Source: DATFMP01 sp035266845 (GTDB lineage Bacteria > SAR324 > JACQKK01). Taken from it: a DNA stretch of 64,000 nt. Shown one piece after another: positions 1 through 8,339 of this stretch (the stretch's first letter is position 1; every line of letters starts with the position of its first letter). Location: the NCBI GenBank assembly GCA_035266845.1, contig DATFMP010000055.1, positions 1-64,000 on the forward strand, written 5' to 3'. The translations under genes were made by a program, and so were the position numbers. Below the pieces are notes generated by a model, which saw only the letters and a program-made list of their open reading frames with translations, did not search any database and had not been told where the DNA came from.

Positions 1-286
1 TCGCGCCGCCCCAAGGGTCTCGAGAGGAACCTCCCGAGATGGCGGGATGACAAGGCGCCGGCATCGAACGACGCCGACCGCCTCATTAACAGCATAGCGC
101 CGCGAGCGCCGGTACGATTTGACGCAGGTCAGAAATGTGGCGCAAAAACGCCCGATCCGGGCGGCGCAGCGCCGCACGGCGCGGGAGCGGGACCCGGAGG
201 CACCCGGGCCGCACGCCACAGCCCTGCACATGCAGTGATTCATGGCGCCACCGCCCCCAACGCGGGCGCCTCTTCGGAGCGAGAGC

Positions 287-1747
287 ATGCACGGAATTAC
301 CGCCTACGGTTGCTACATCCCCCGCCTGCGCCTGAGCCGCGAGGCGATGGTCGCCGCCAACGCCTGGAGCAACGCGGCCCTGCGCGCCCACCGCAAGGGC
401 GAGCGCTCCATGTGCAACTGGGACGAGGACCCCATCACCATGGCCGTGGCGGCCGCGCGGGACTGCCTGGCCGGGAGCGATTCCGCCGGCCTGGGCGGCA
501 TCTTCCTGGCCTCCACCACGCTGCCCTTCGCCGACCGGCAGAACGCGGGCATCGTGGCCAATGCGCTGATGCTGCCGGAGAGCGTGCTCTCCATGGACAT
601 CACGGCGTCCCAGAAGGCCGGCACCTCCGGCCTGGTGGCCGCGCTGGACGTGGTGAAGGGCCGCCAGAACGGCGGGCTGCTCTACGTGGCGGCCGACCAG
701 CGCCACGCCAAGAGCGCCTCGGTGCAGGAGATGTGGTACGGCGACGGTGCGGCGGCGCTCACCCTGGGCAGCGAGGGCGTCATTGCGCGCTACCTGGGCG
801 GCGTCTCACGCACGGTGGACTTCGTGGATCACTACCGCGCGGCGGACCGCGAGTACGACTACAACTGGGAGGAGCGCTGGATCCGTGACGAGGGCTTCCA
901 GAAGATCGTGCCCCCGGCCGTGCAGGCCGTGCTGGAGCAGACCGGCACCCAGCCCGGGGACGTGCGCTTCTTCGCCATGCCCTGCGTGTTCTCTGCCGTG
1001 CCGGCGTCTATCGCCAAGAAGGTGGGCCTGCCCGCGGAGAGCGTGCGCGACACGCTCTTCGCTACCTGCGGCGAGACGGGCACGGCCCATGCCCTGCTGC
1101 TGCTGATCGACGCGCTGCAGGAGGCCAAGCCTGGCGACAAGCTGCTGGTGGTGGGCTTCGGCCAGGGCTGCGACGCGCTGCTGTTCGAGGCCACCGATGC
1201 GCTGCCGGCCTTCCACGCCCGCGCCGGCACCCTGGGCGTCAAGGGCGCGCTGGCCAACCGCAAGGAGGAGACGAACTACAACAAGTTCCTCACCTTCACG
1301 CACCAGGTGACCAAGGAGTTCGGCATCCGCGCCGAGGCGGACGTGCCCACGCCGCTGAGCGCGCTCTACCGCAAGCGCGACATGGTGTTCGGCCTGATGG
1401 GCGGCCGCTGCAGCGCCTGCGGCACGGCGCAGTTCCCCCGCACGGACGTGTGCGTGAACCCCGAGTGCAAGGCCGTGGACACCCAGGAACCGCTCTCCTT
1501 CGCGGACCGCCCCGCGCACATCAAGACGTGGACGGCGGACTACCTCACGTTCACGCTCGATCCGCCCGGCTACTACGGCATGGTGGAGTTCGAGGAGGGC
1601 GGGCGCTTCATGGCCGACATCACGGACGTGGATGGCGGGCAGGTGGACGTGGGGATGCCCGTCTCCATGGCCTTCCGCCTCAAAAGCATCGACGAGCGCC
1701 GCGGCCTGCGCCGCTACTTCTGGAAGGCGGTGCCGAAGGCCCAGTGA
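287..1747 (+). CDS. HMG-CoA synthase-like (thiolase fold) protein fused to a DUF35 zinc-ribbon/OB-fold domain
   Basis: 486 residues. Residues 1 to about 340 look like the ketosynthase-III/HMG-CoA synthase fold and end in a FATCGETGTAHA segment. Residues about 370-486 are a DUF35 acyl-CoA-binding domain: a zinc ribbon (CSACG, then CVNPEC) followed by an OB fold. Where archaeal HMG-CoA synthases carry the nucleophilic Cys (ACKAGT), this protein reads TASQKAGTSG, so position 109 is Gln. It may therefore decarboxylate, bind or scaffold acyl-CoA rather than condense it. ATG 287 is preferred over upstream in-frame starts because the recognisable domain begins there and GGAGCGAG lies just upstream. 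A thiolase follows one gene later, as in archaeal thiolase/DUF35/HMGCS complexes. Substrate unknown. Confidence 0.8.
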   Translation: MHGITAYGCYIPRLRLSREAMVAANAWSNAALRAHRKGERSMCNWDEDPITMAVAAARDCLAGSDSAGLGGIFLASTTLPFADRQNAGIVANALMLPESVLSMDITASQKAGTSGLVAALDVVKGRQNGGLLYVAADQRHAKSASVQEMWYGDGAAALTLGSEGVIARYLGGVSRTVDFVDHYRAADREYDYNWEERWIRDEGFQKIVPPAVQAVLEQTGTQPGDVRFFAMPCVFSAVPASIAKKVGLPAESVRDTLFATCGETGTAHALLLLIDALQEAKPGDKLLVVGFGQGCDALLFEATDALPAFHARAGTLGVKGALANRKEETNYNKFLTFTHQVTKEFGIRAEADVPTPLSALYRKRDMVFGLMGGRCSACGTAQFPRTDVCVNPECKAVDTQEPLSFADRPAHIKTWTADYLTFTLDPPGYYGMVEFEEGGRFMADITDVDGGQVDVGMPVSMAFRLKSIDERRGLRRYFWKAVPKAQ

Positions 1748-1998
1748 CCGCGGCGCCGGTCCATCGCCTCAAGTGATTCCGGCTGCCCCAGGCAGTCCTG
1801 CGCGGGCGTCCGACCGACGCCCGGCCCCATTCGCTCATCCCCGTCCTACCGACGTCCTCCCGGTCGTTTGACCGGGATCATTCCGCCTCGCAGCCGTCAC
1901 GGCTAAGATTTCCTATGAGTGCATGCAGAGGAGGAACCATCCGCTGAGTTCTCCCGGGCTGCGCTTCCGGCCCACGCCCCCACCAGGAGGACCACCCC

Positions 1999-3522
1999 AT
2001 GACCGCAGCACACTCCCCCACGGATACACGCTTCCTGCCAGCCGCCGGGCTGTTCCTATTGGGCTTCGGCCTCTTCATGTTCTGCCGGCGGAGCGATTTC
2101 CTGCCGATGATCCCGGCCATGATCATCGTCGCGCCGATCTTCATCCTGCGGTTCAGCCGGGTGCTGCCCACCGGGCGCTCGATGCTGCTGACGGCGCTCG
2201 GATTCATCCTGGCCATCAACATCGCACTGTGGGGCATCTTCGACTTCTCCCAGTCCGGCATGGAGCTGGCGTTCAACCTGATCCGCTCCACGCTGATCGG
2301 GCTGCTCTACGCGCTGCCCTACCTCTTCGATCGGGCCGTCACCCCGCGCCTGGGCGATCGGTTCGCCGGCACGCTGGTGTTCCCGGCGGCGGCCACGGCG
2401 GTGATGTTCCTCGCCTCGCTGGAGGGGCCGCTGGATGGCACCCAGGCCAAGAACGTCTTCGGCACCGGGCCGCTGCCGATCCTCCAGCTCTATGCGCTCG
2501 CCGGGCTCTGGGGCTTCGTCTTCCTGTGGTCGTGGGTGGCGGCGCTCGTGAACTACGCGTGGGAGCGGCGCTTTGAGCGGCGGGCCACGATGGTGGCCGC
2601 GCTGGTGCTCGTCGCGGCGGTGGGCGGCGTGACCGCCTACGGTGGCCTGCGGCTGGCCCTGCGGCCCGCCGTGCCGACCGTGCGGGTCGCATTGGCCATC
2701 CTGCCGGATGAGGGCGGCCTGCAGGGCATGCCGGGCGTGCACTCCATGGAGCAGGTCTATGACGGACGGCTGACCAAGCCCTACGAGGCGACGCTCGCGC
2801 ACATCCGGGCGGACGTGACCGAAGCCGCGGCCGCCGGCGCGCGGCTGGTCACGTTCCAGGAGTCCGCCATGATCGTGACCGAGGCCGATGTCGCGCGGCT
2901 GAAGGCGGATCTCGGCCGCATCGCCGCGGAAAACGGCGTGTGGCTGGCGCTGCCCTACGCGTGGTTCCCGCCGACCGGCAAGGGCGCCAACATGCACCTG
3001 CTGGTGGACGACACCGGCGCGGTGCGCATCGACTACCAGAAGCGCTACCTGCTGGGCTTCCGTGAGTTCGGGGAGCCCGCGGTGTTCGCGTATGGCGCGG
3101 AGGTGATCCAGACCACCGACAGCCCCTTCGGGCGCATCGCGGTGGCGATCTGCAAGGACATGAGCTTTCCACCCTATGCCCGGCAGGCGGGCCATGCGCG
3201 GGCGGACATCATGCTGACCGGCTCCCATGAGTTTCCCAGGGGCTACCGGCTCAACGATGCCTTCCGCTCGGTGGAGAACGGCTTCACCCACGTGAGGACG
3301 ACCTACGACGGGATCAGCTATGCCATGGACCCCTATGGCCGCGTGCTGGCGCGAATGGCCAACGCGGAGCAGCAGGGCGGGCTGGTGGTGGCCGACGTGC
3401 CGACGCAGGGCGCATGGACGCTCTACGCGCGCCTCGGCGACTGGCTGGCGTGGCTATCGATCGCCGCGGTGCTGGGCTTCGCCGCCTGGGCGATCATCGC
3501 CGGGCGCCGCAACGCCCCATAA
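1999..3522 (+). CDS. Apolipoprotein N-acyltransferase-like membrane nitrilase
   Basis: 507 residues. Hydrophobic segments fill roughly the first 220 residues, a carbon-nitrogen hydrolase domain covers about 225-465, and one more membrane helix lies near the C-terminus. This is the architecture of Lnt, which N-acylates lipoproteins in the inner membrane. A Glu-Lys-Cys triad can be placed: Glu in FQESA, Lys in YQKRYLL, Cys in AVAICKDM. The Lnt-like FGEPA follows the Lys. The Lnt residue after the Cys is usually in a CYE context, here CKD, and the membrane part is divergent, so this may be an Lnt paralogue with another amide substrate. The start is set by AGGAGG about 8 bases upstream. It lies between the HMGCS-like and thiolase genes. 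Confidence 0.7.
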   Translation: MTAAHSPTDTRFLPAAGLFLLGFGLFMFCRRSDFLPMIPAMIIVAPIFILRFSRVLPTGRSMLLTALGFILAINIALWGIFDFSQSGMELAFNLIRSTLIGLLYALPYLFDRAVTPRLGDRFAGTLVFPAAATAVMFLASLEGPLDGTQAKNVFGTGPLPILQLYALAGLWGFVFLWSWVAALVNYAWERRFERRATMVAALVLVAAVGGVTAYGGLRLALRPAVPTVRVALAILPDEGGLQGMPGVHSMEQVYDGRLTKPYEATLAHIRADVTEAAAAGARLVTFQESAMIVTEADVARLKADLGRIAAENGVWLALPYAWFPPTGKGANMHLLVDDTGAVRIDYQKRYLLGFREFGEPAVFAYGAEVIQTTDSPFGRIAVAICKDMSFPPYARQAGHARADIMLTGSHEFPRGYRLNDAFRSVENGFTHVRTTYDGISYAMDPYGRVLARMANAEQQGGLVVADVPTQGAWTLYARLGDWLAWLSIAAVLGFAAWAIIAGRRNAP

Positions 3523-3689
3523 CCGATCCTCTGCGCTGGAGATCGTCGGCTGCCCCGACGACTTGCCCCACCGGTTTTCCGCTGCGGGCGGAGTGTGGTA
3601 TGAATGCGGAATAGGGCGCGCCCGGCCCGAGGGCCCTCGCTCCGGCTCCGACGCGCGAAGGCGGCACAACCCGCAGGGGAGGTAGGCCA

Positions 3690-4892
3690 ATGGGCAGCGG
3701 CATTCGCGACAAGGTGGCGATCATCGGCATGGGGTGCTCCAAGTTCGGCGAGCGCTGGGATGCCGGGGCGGAAGAGCTGATCGTCGAGGCGTTCGAGGAA
3801 GCCCGCAAGGAGGCCGGCATCGGCACCAACGAGATCCATGCGGCGTGGTTCTCCTCGGCCCTGGAGGACTTCAACGTGGGCAAGAGCGCCCTGCCGCTCT
3901 CCATGGCGCTGCGCCTGCCCAACATCCCCGTCACGCGCGTGGAGAACTACTGCGCCTCGGGCACGGAGGCCTTCCGCGGCGCCGTGTATGCCGTGGCGGC
4001 CGGCGCGGCGGATATCGCCCTGGCCGTAGGCTCCGAGAAGCTGAAGGACACCGGCTACGGCGGCCTGCCCAGCCGCACGCGCGGCGTGAACAACGACATG
4101 ACCTGGGCCAATGTGACGGCGCCCGGCAGCTTCGCGCAGCTCGCCTCGGCCTACCGCGCCAAGCACGGCATCGATGCCAAGGAGTTCAAGCGGGCGCTGG
4201 CGCACGTCTCCGTGAAGAGCCACGCCAATGGCGCCAAGAACCCCAAGGCGCACCTGCGCAAGCCCATCACGGAAGAGACCGCGATCAACGCTCCCATGAT
4301 CGCCGAGCCGCTGGGACTCTATGACTGCTGTGGCGTGAGCGACGGCGCGGCGGCGGCCATCGTTACCACGCCGGAGATCGCGCGCAGCCTGGGCAAGAAG
4401 GACATCATCACGGTCAAGGCGCTGCAGCTCGCGCTCTCCAACGGCCAGGAGGCGGCGCACAACTCCTGGGACGGCAGCTACTTCCTCACCACGCGCATCG
4501 CGGCCAAGCGGGCGTATGAGGAAGGCGGCATCTCCAATCCGCGCGAACAGCTCAGCATGATCGAGGTGCACGACTGCTTCTCGGTCACCGAGCTGGTGAC
4601 GATGGAGGACCTCTTCATCTCGCCGGAGGGCGGCGCCATCCGCGACGTGATGGACGGCTTCTACGATGCCGAGGGTCAGGTGCCCTGCCAGATCGACGGC
4701 GGCCTGAAGTGCTTCGGGCACCCCATCGGGGCCTCGGGGCTGCGCATGCTCTACGAGATGTACCTGCAGCTCCAGGGCCGCGCCGGCGAGCGCCAGCTCA
4801 AGGATCCCCGCTACGGCCTCACGCACAACCTGGGCGGCTTCCCGCACCAGAACGTCTCGTCCGTGGCCATCATCGGCCGCCAGGACGCTTGA
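3690..4892 (+). CDS. Thiolase, SCP2/acetyl-CoA acetyltransferase-like
   Basis: 400 residues, full length for the SCP2-type thiolase family. The acyl-accepting Cys is in ENYCASGTEA and the conserved His in CFGHPIGASG. The C-terminus reads GGFPHQNVSSV instead of the CxG loop of biosynthetic thiolases, which is typical of SCP2-like members. A ribosome-binding site GGGAGGT precedes the ATG. The HMGCS-like/DUF35 fusion lies upstream on the same strand with one gene between. In archaea such thiolases channel acetoacetyl-CoA to an HMG-CoA synthase through a DUF35 protein, so joint action is plausible but inferred. Exact chain length and physiological direction are unknown. Confidence 0.85.
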   Translation: MGSGIRDKVAIIGMGCSKFGERWDAGAEELIVEAFEEARKEAGIGTNEIHAAWFSSALEDFNVGKSALPLSMALRLPNIPVTRVENYCASGTEAFRGAVYAVAAGAADIALAVGSEKLKDTGYGGLPSRTRGVNNDMTWANVTAPGSFAQLASAYRAKHGIDAKEFKRALAHVSVKSHANGAKNPKAHLRKPITEETAINAPMIAEPLGLYDCCGVSDGAAAAIVTTPEIARSLGKKDIITVKALQLALSNGQEAAHNSWDGSYFLTTRIAAKRAYEEGGISNPREQLSMIEVHDCFSVTELVTMEDLFISPEGGAIRDVMDGFYDAEGQVPCQIDGGLKCFGHPIGASGLRMLYEMYLQLQGRAGERQLKDPRYGLTHNLGGFPHQNVSSVAIIGRQDA

Positions 4893-4968
4893 GTGGACTT
4901 CTTCCGCGTGGCCCGGCGGCAGGCCCAACCTGCCGCTGGCTCACCGCGGAGACGCCAACCCGTTCATA

Positions 4969-4990
4969 ACCCTCGGGAATCCCTGAGGGT
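4969..4990 (+). terminator. Hairpin after the thiolase gene
   Basis: An inverted repeat with 6-bp outer arms (ACCCTC/GAGGGT), continued inward by GGG/CCC around a short AAT loop with one bulged base. It lies 77 bases after the thiolase stop. No clear T-run follows, so factor-independent termination is only possible. Confidence 0.35.
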
Positions 4991-5044
4991 CTACTTCCCG
5001 CCCAACGCTGGACAGACCCCGGAACGGCTTTGCACGTTTGGCGC

Positions 5045-5066
5045 AACCGGCTGCCTGTGGCCGGTT
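5045..5066. terminator. Hairpin between convergent thiolase and doxX-like genes
   Basis: Perfect 7-bp arms AACCGGC/GCCGGTT with an 8-base loop, 21 bases from the stop of the minus-strand DoxX-like gene. The position between convergent genes fits a terminator for either strand. There is no strong T-run. Confidence 0.3.
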
Positions 5067-5086
5067 ACGATGCGTTCAGCGGCCCG

Positions 5087-5452
5087 CTAAAGCGGCCGAA
5101 GCACCACCCTGCCGTAGGCAATGAACGCGCAGATGGCGGCCACGACCAGCCAATAGGCCATATGGCCGTAATTCGGCGCACCCGAGACCAGGCCCAGCCC
5201 ACAAAAGAGCAGCATTTCCGCGGCGATGAAGACCGCCGCGATCGGCGCCAGGATGGCCAGGGATTTGTTGAGTGCCGGGAGGACCAGGCCCACGCAGCAA
5301 AGCAGTTCGAGGACGCTCATTGCCAGCCAGACCCCGGGGGGAATCGCGGCCAGGGAAGGCACGGCCTGCGCGGGATTGGAAAACTTCCACACCGCGCCAA
5401 GGGCGGTGTGCAGGGCGAGCAGGAGTTGAAGGACCCACAAGAGTTTGTGCAT
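5087..5452 (-). CDS. DoxX-like small membrane protein
   Basis: 121 residues with four hydrophobic segments, starting MHKLLWVLQLLLALHTALG, as in DoxX/DUF-type four-helix membrane proteins. ATG at 5452 is chosen because the in-frame upstream extension is Pro/Arg-rich and overlaps the promoter-proximal spacer. It is the third gene of an arsR, SRPBCC, doxX-like operon, a frequent bacterial arrangement. Its function is not established; DoxX-like proteins are linked to redox or thiol stress in some species, and nothing here fixes a substrate. Confidence 0.75.
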   Translation of the reverse strand: MHKLLWVLQLLLALHTALGAVWKFSNPAQAVPSLAAIPPGVWLAMSVLELLCCVGLVLPALNKSLAILAPIAAVFIAAEMLLFCGLGLVSGAPNYGHMAYWLVVAAICAFIAYGRVVLRPL

Positions 5453-5495
5453 CGTAAATCTCGTCTTTGGGGGGGCTGGGTGGTTCGGGGTTTCC

Positions 5496-5975
5496 TCAGT
5501 CGGCGCGTGCAACCTCGGCCGCAAAGCCTTCCAGCATCAGGCTCCAGCCGGCGGCCGAATCCAGCGCCTGGAGCATGCCGGCCGCGTACTCGCCGTAGCG
5601 CTCGAAATTGCGGTGCTCCAGCTCCACGCGGGTGGCGCCGGGCCCATCAGCAAGAAAGCGCACCTCCACCTCCACCATGAAGTCGGGCCGATACTGGTAC
5701 GTCCCGTCGATCTGCCACGCCAGCACCAGCCGCTGCGGGGGTTCCCAGGCCAGCACCTTGCCCCATGTGAGCTCCGTGCCGTCCGCCGCGCGCTCGTACC
5801 AGCGCCCGCCGATGCCGGGCTCCAGGATCAGCTCGTGCCGTGGCTGCGAGAGCAACCCATAGTGCGGCGGCCACCAGCGCCCGATGCGCTCCGTGAACAC
5901 GGCGAAGGCGTGTTCCGGCGTGGCCTCCACGCGGATGGTCTTGCGAATCGGGGCGGCAGCATTCGTGTCGTTCAC
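5496..5975 (-). CDS. SRPBCC/AHSA1-type ligand-binding domain protein
   Basis: 159 residues covering one START-like AHSA1 domain. It starts with KTIRVEATPEHAFAVFT and carries the family's GGRWYERAADG and VLAWEPPQRL strands; a longer upstream reading frame has no domain support. The start is GTG at 5975, whose GTGA overlaps the TGA of the arsR-type gene by 4 bases, so the two are translationally coupled. Such proteins are commonly controlled by the adjacent ArsR regulator. The hydrophobic ligand is unknown. Confidence 0.85.
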   Translation of the reverse strand: MNDTNAAAPIRKTIRVEATPEHAFAVFTERIGRWWPPHYGLLSQPRHELILEPGIGGRWYERAADGTELTWGKVLAWEPPQRLVLAWQIDGTYQYRPDFMVEVEVRFLADGPGATRVELEHRNFERYGEYAAGMLQALDSAAGWSLMLEGFAAEVARAD

Positions 5976-6304
5976 GGGTTCCTCTTGTCTCCGGGGGGTG
6001 CGGCCGAGGCATGCACCTCGTTCCTGAAGGACTCCAGCGCCTGATCCCAGAAGCGGTCCAGCCAGGCCCGCAGTTCGGCCAAGCCCTGCGGGTCGATCCG
6101 GTAGATGTGCCGCGTGCCCTCGGCGTGCGCACGCACCAGGCCCGACGCCCGCAGCACCGCCAAGTGCTGCGAGACTGCGGGCCGGCTCACCGGCAGACCG
6201 CGCGCCAACTCGCCCACCGCCTGCGGTCCCTGCGCCAGGCGCTCGAAGATCGACCGCCGCGTGGGATCGGCCAGGGCCGTCAGGGATTCCATTTGGTAAG
6301 TCAT
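5972..6304 (-). CDS. ArsR-family winged-helix repressor
   Basis: 110 residues with a winged helix: LADPTRRSIFERLAQG, then VGELARGLPVSRPAVSQHLAVL as helix-turn-helix, then the wing GTRHIYRI. No metal-binding CxC motif in alpha-3 is visible, so this belongs to the non-metal ArsR group that regulates SRPBCC partners. ATG 6304 is used; an internal ATG 12 bases downstream is also possible. It is first gene of the operon with the SRPBCC and DoxX-like genes and probably represses its own promoter in the divergent gap shared with the SDR gene. Confidence 0.85.
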   Translation of the reverse strand: MTYQMESLTALADPTRRSIFERLAQGPQAVGELARGLPVSRPAVSQHLAVLRASGLVRAHAEGTRHIYRIDPQGLAELRAWLDRFWDQALESFRNEVHASAAPPGDKRNP

Positions 6305-6531
6305 GCCTAACGGTAAGTTTAGGGTTACGGAATGTCAAATGCCTCTGCGTGCGGCTCAGCTCCTTCCTGCGCAGGGCCGTGTTCGACCGAGGACCGCTTC
6401 CACTTTCGGTTGGACACCCGTGGCTGTCCCACCGACGCTGGCCTTCGCCCCTTGCCAGCGCGGGCGGCATGTCACATGGTGTGAGGCAAGCGCAACCGTT
6501 CATCCCACGACCGCACGGAGCCAACAGCCGT

Positions 6532-7302
6532 ATGAGTAAGCCCAATCCGTTCGACCTCACCGGCCGCACGGCCATCGTCACCGGCGCGTCCAAGGGCATC
6601 GGCCGCTCGATCGCGGAGCACCTGGCGGCCGCCGGGGCACAGGTGGTTATCTCCAGCCGCAAGATCGACCCCTGCGAGGCGGTGGCCAAGGCCATTCGCG
6701 GCGACGGCGGGCAGGCCACGGCGATCGCCTGCAACGTGAGCCGCAAGGACGAGGTGGCGGCGCTTGTGGATCAGACGCGCGAAGTCTATGGCCCGGCGGA
6801 CATCGTGGTCTGCAACGCCGCCGCCAACCCCTACTACGGGCCGCTACCGGAGATCAGCGACGAGGCTTGGCACAAGATTATGGACACCAACGTGCTGAGC
6901 CCCCTGTGGTTCGGCCAGCAGGTGCTGCCGGACATGATCGCGGGCGGCGGGGGCGCCTTCATCGTCGTCTCCAGCGTGGGGTCGCTCAAGGGCAGCCCGG
7001 TGATCGGCGCCTACGACACCTCCAAGGCCGCGGTGAACGGCCTCGTGCGCTCCCTCGCGACGGAGTGGGGCAAGCACAACATCCGCGTCAACGCCATCCT
7101 GCCGGGCCTGGTGAAGACGGACTTCGCCCGCGCCCTGTGGGAGAGCCCGGAGGGCCAAGCGCGCATTCGCACCTTCCCCATCCCGCGCGTGGGCGATCCG
7201 GACGACATCGGCCCGCTGGCGGTGTACCTGGCCTCCCGCGGCGCCACCTGGACTACCGGCCAGATCTTCGTCGTGGACGGTGGCGCCACCATCTCGATCT
7301 GA
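6532..7302 (+). CDS. Short-chain dehydrogenase/reductase (SDR)
   Basis: 256 residues, normal for a classical SDR. Visible motifs are the TGASKGIG cofactor loop near residue 18, NAA near 91, the catalytic Ser in VVSSVGS, and YDTSK with catalytic Tyr and Lys. The C-terminus (VVDGGATIS) is typical. SRKID after the second strand suggests an NADP(H)-preferring basic pocket. ATG 6532 fits the family N-terminus; longer in-frame starts add low-complexity sequence. Divergent from the arsR operon. Substrate not deducible. Confidence 0.9.
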   Translation: MSKPNPFDLTGRTAIVTGASKGIGRSIAEHLAAAGAQVVISSRKIDPCEAVAKAIRGDGGQATAIACNVSRKDEVAALVDQTREVYGPADIVVCNAAANPYYGPLPEISDEAWHKIMDTNVLSPLWFGQQVLPDMIAGGGGAFIVVSSVGSLKGSPVIGAYDTSKAAVNGLVRSLATEWGKHNIRVNAILPGLVKTDFARALWESPEGQARIRTFPIPRVGDPDDIGPLAVYLASRGATWTTGQIFVVDGGATISI

Positions 7303-7371
7303 TCCGCAGCCTGGCAGAGTCAAGGCGGCCGACGCCGGTTCTGTCGTCGTGCCGCCAGTCCGCCACCAGGT

Positions 7372-7452
7372 GTCATTCCGAGGCCCGCGGCGCGGGCCGA
7401 GGAACCTGCTTTGCCCGAGGCACAACAGATTCCTCGCTTCGCTCGGAATGAC
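7372..7452. repeat. Dispersed palindromic repeat, copy A (both arms)
   Basis: An 81-base imperfect inverted repeat. The left arm starts GTCATTCCGAG and runs to GAGGAACCTGCT; the right arm runs from CAGATTCCTCGC to CTCGGAATGAC. It fills much of the gap between the convergent SDR and alaX genes. Related copies are at 16550, 18969, 22840 and 42360. Confidence 0.85.
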
Positions 7453-7531
7453 CGGCGCTGGCCGGCTCCTGCGATGCGGGGGCCCACGGCCCCCGCATCG
7501 CACTTCGTAGGGATTTGGCCGAGCCCCGCGC

Positions 7532-8266
7532 CTATTCCACGCGGAAGGTCATGCTGGTGCGCCCGCGCCTGAGGGAAAGCTCGGCGTGCACGGTGCCGAT
7601 GTCGCGGGTGTTGGAGGGGTGCGTGCCGCCGCAGGGGATCACCCAGTCCTCGCACTGCCAGTAGCGGAAGCCCGGGCGCTGCTCGTCGGGGTAGGTGGTG
7701 ATGCCGTGGCCCTCTGCTGCGAACGCGTTGAGCTGCCGCAGCACGTCCTCCATCTGCTCGGGCGTGAGCAGCTCCTTCTGCTCGTAGCGGTTCAGCCCGT
7801 AGTCCGGCTGCAGGTCGGACGTCTCCGGCGGCTTGACCTCGCGCCCCAGCACGTGCTGCACGAAGCAGTGCAGCAGGTGCGCGGCGCTGTGCAGGCGCAT
7901 CTGGCGGTGCCGGAAGTCCCAGTCCAGCCGCAGGCGGTAGGGGTGGCTGCCCACCAGCACGCCCTCGGCCACGCCCACGTCCAGCGGCGCGGCCAGCACG
8001 TGCAGGATGCGCCCGTCCGCCCGGCGCGTGTCCGCAATGGCCAGGCCCTCGCCCTCCAGTCCCAGCGCCGCGGCGTCCTCGGGAGGCAGCAGCAGCGTGG
8101 CGCGGTCGCCCTTCTGCCCTCCGCCGTGCGGATGACATAGCGTTTGGCTGAACACCAAGCACGTGCCGTAGCGCTCGTCCTGCTCCAGTGCGTCCACCCA
8201 CACCTCCAGCTCGGTGCGGTAGACGTCCTCGTAAAACGTCGGTTCGGTTTCCAGTTCAGAAGGCAT
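7532..8266 (-). CDS. alaX: Alanyl-tRNA editing protein, AlaX family
   Basis: 244 residues resembling the free-standing editing domain of AlaRS, which hydrolyses mischarged Ser- or Gly-tRNA(Ala). The zinc ligands are visible: HSAAH (HxxxH) near the middle and CGGTH (CxxxH) near the C-terminus. The N-terminal part contains the FSQTLCHPHGGGQKGD strand of the family. ATG 8266 has AGGAAG just upstream; the ORF extends further but without support. It lies 73 bases downstream of cysS on the same strand and is probably co-transcribed. Confidence 0.85.
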   Translation of the reverse strand: MPSELETEPTFYEDVYRTELEVWVDALEQDERYGTCLVFSQTLCHPHGGGQKGDRATLLLPPEDAAALGLEGEGLAIADTRRADGRILHVLAAPLDVGVAEGVLVGSHPYRLRLDWDFRHRQMRLHSAAHLLHCFVQHVLGREVKPPETSDLQPDYGLNRYEQKELLTPEQMEDVLRQLNAFAAEGHGITTYPDEQRPGFRYWQCEDWVIPCGGTHPSNTRDIGTVHAELSLRRGRTSMTFRVE

Positions 8267-8339
8267 GGCACTTCCTGTCAACGAATGAGACGGCGACAAT
8301 CGATCCACAGCGTTTGCGGCGCAAATTCAGCGGCCCGCC

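Noticed and set aside
119..132. FNR/CRP-like half-palindrome TTGAC-N4-GTCAG near the left edge
   Set aside because: A single match with one mismatch in a short window edge, and the encoded Crp-like protein is not an FNR; could be chance.
1915..1947. Ten-codon leader frame before the Lnt-like gene
   Set aside because: Has no run of regulatory codons and no hairpin pair; the real gene has its own strong ribosome-binding site.
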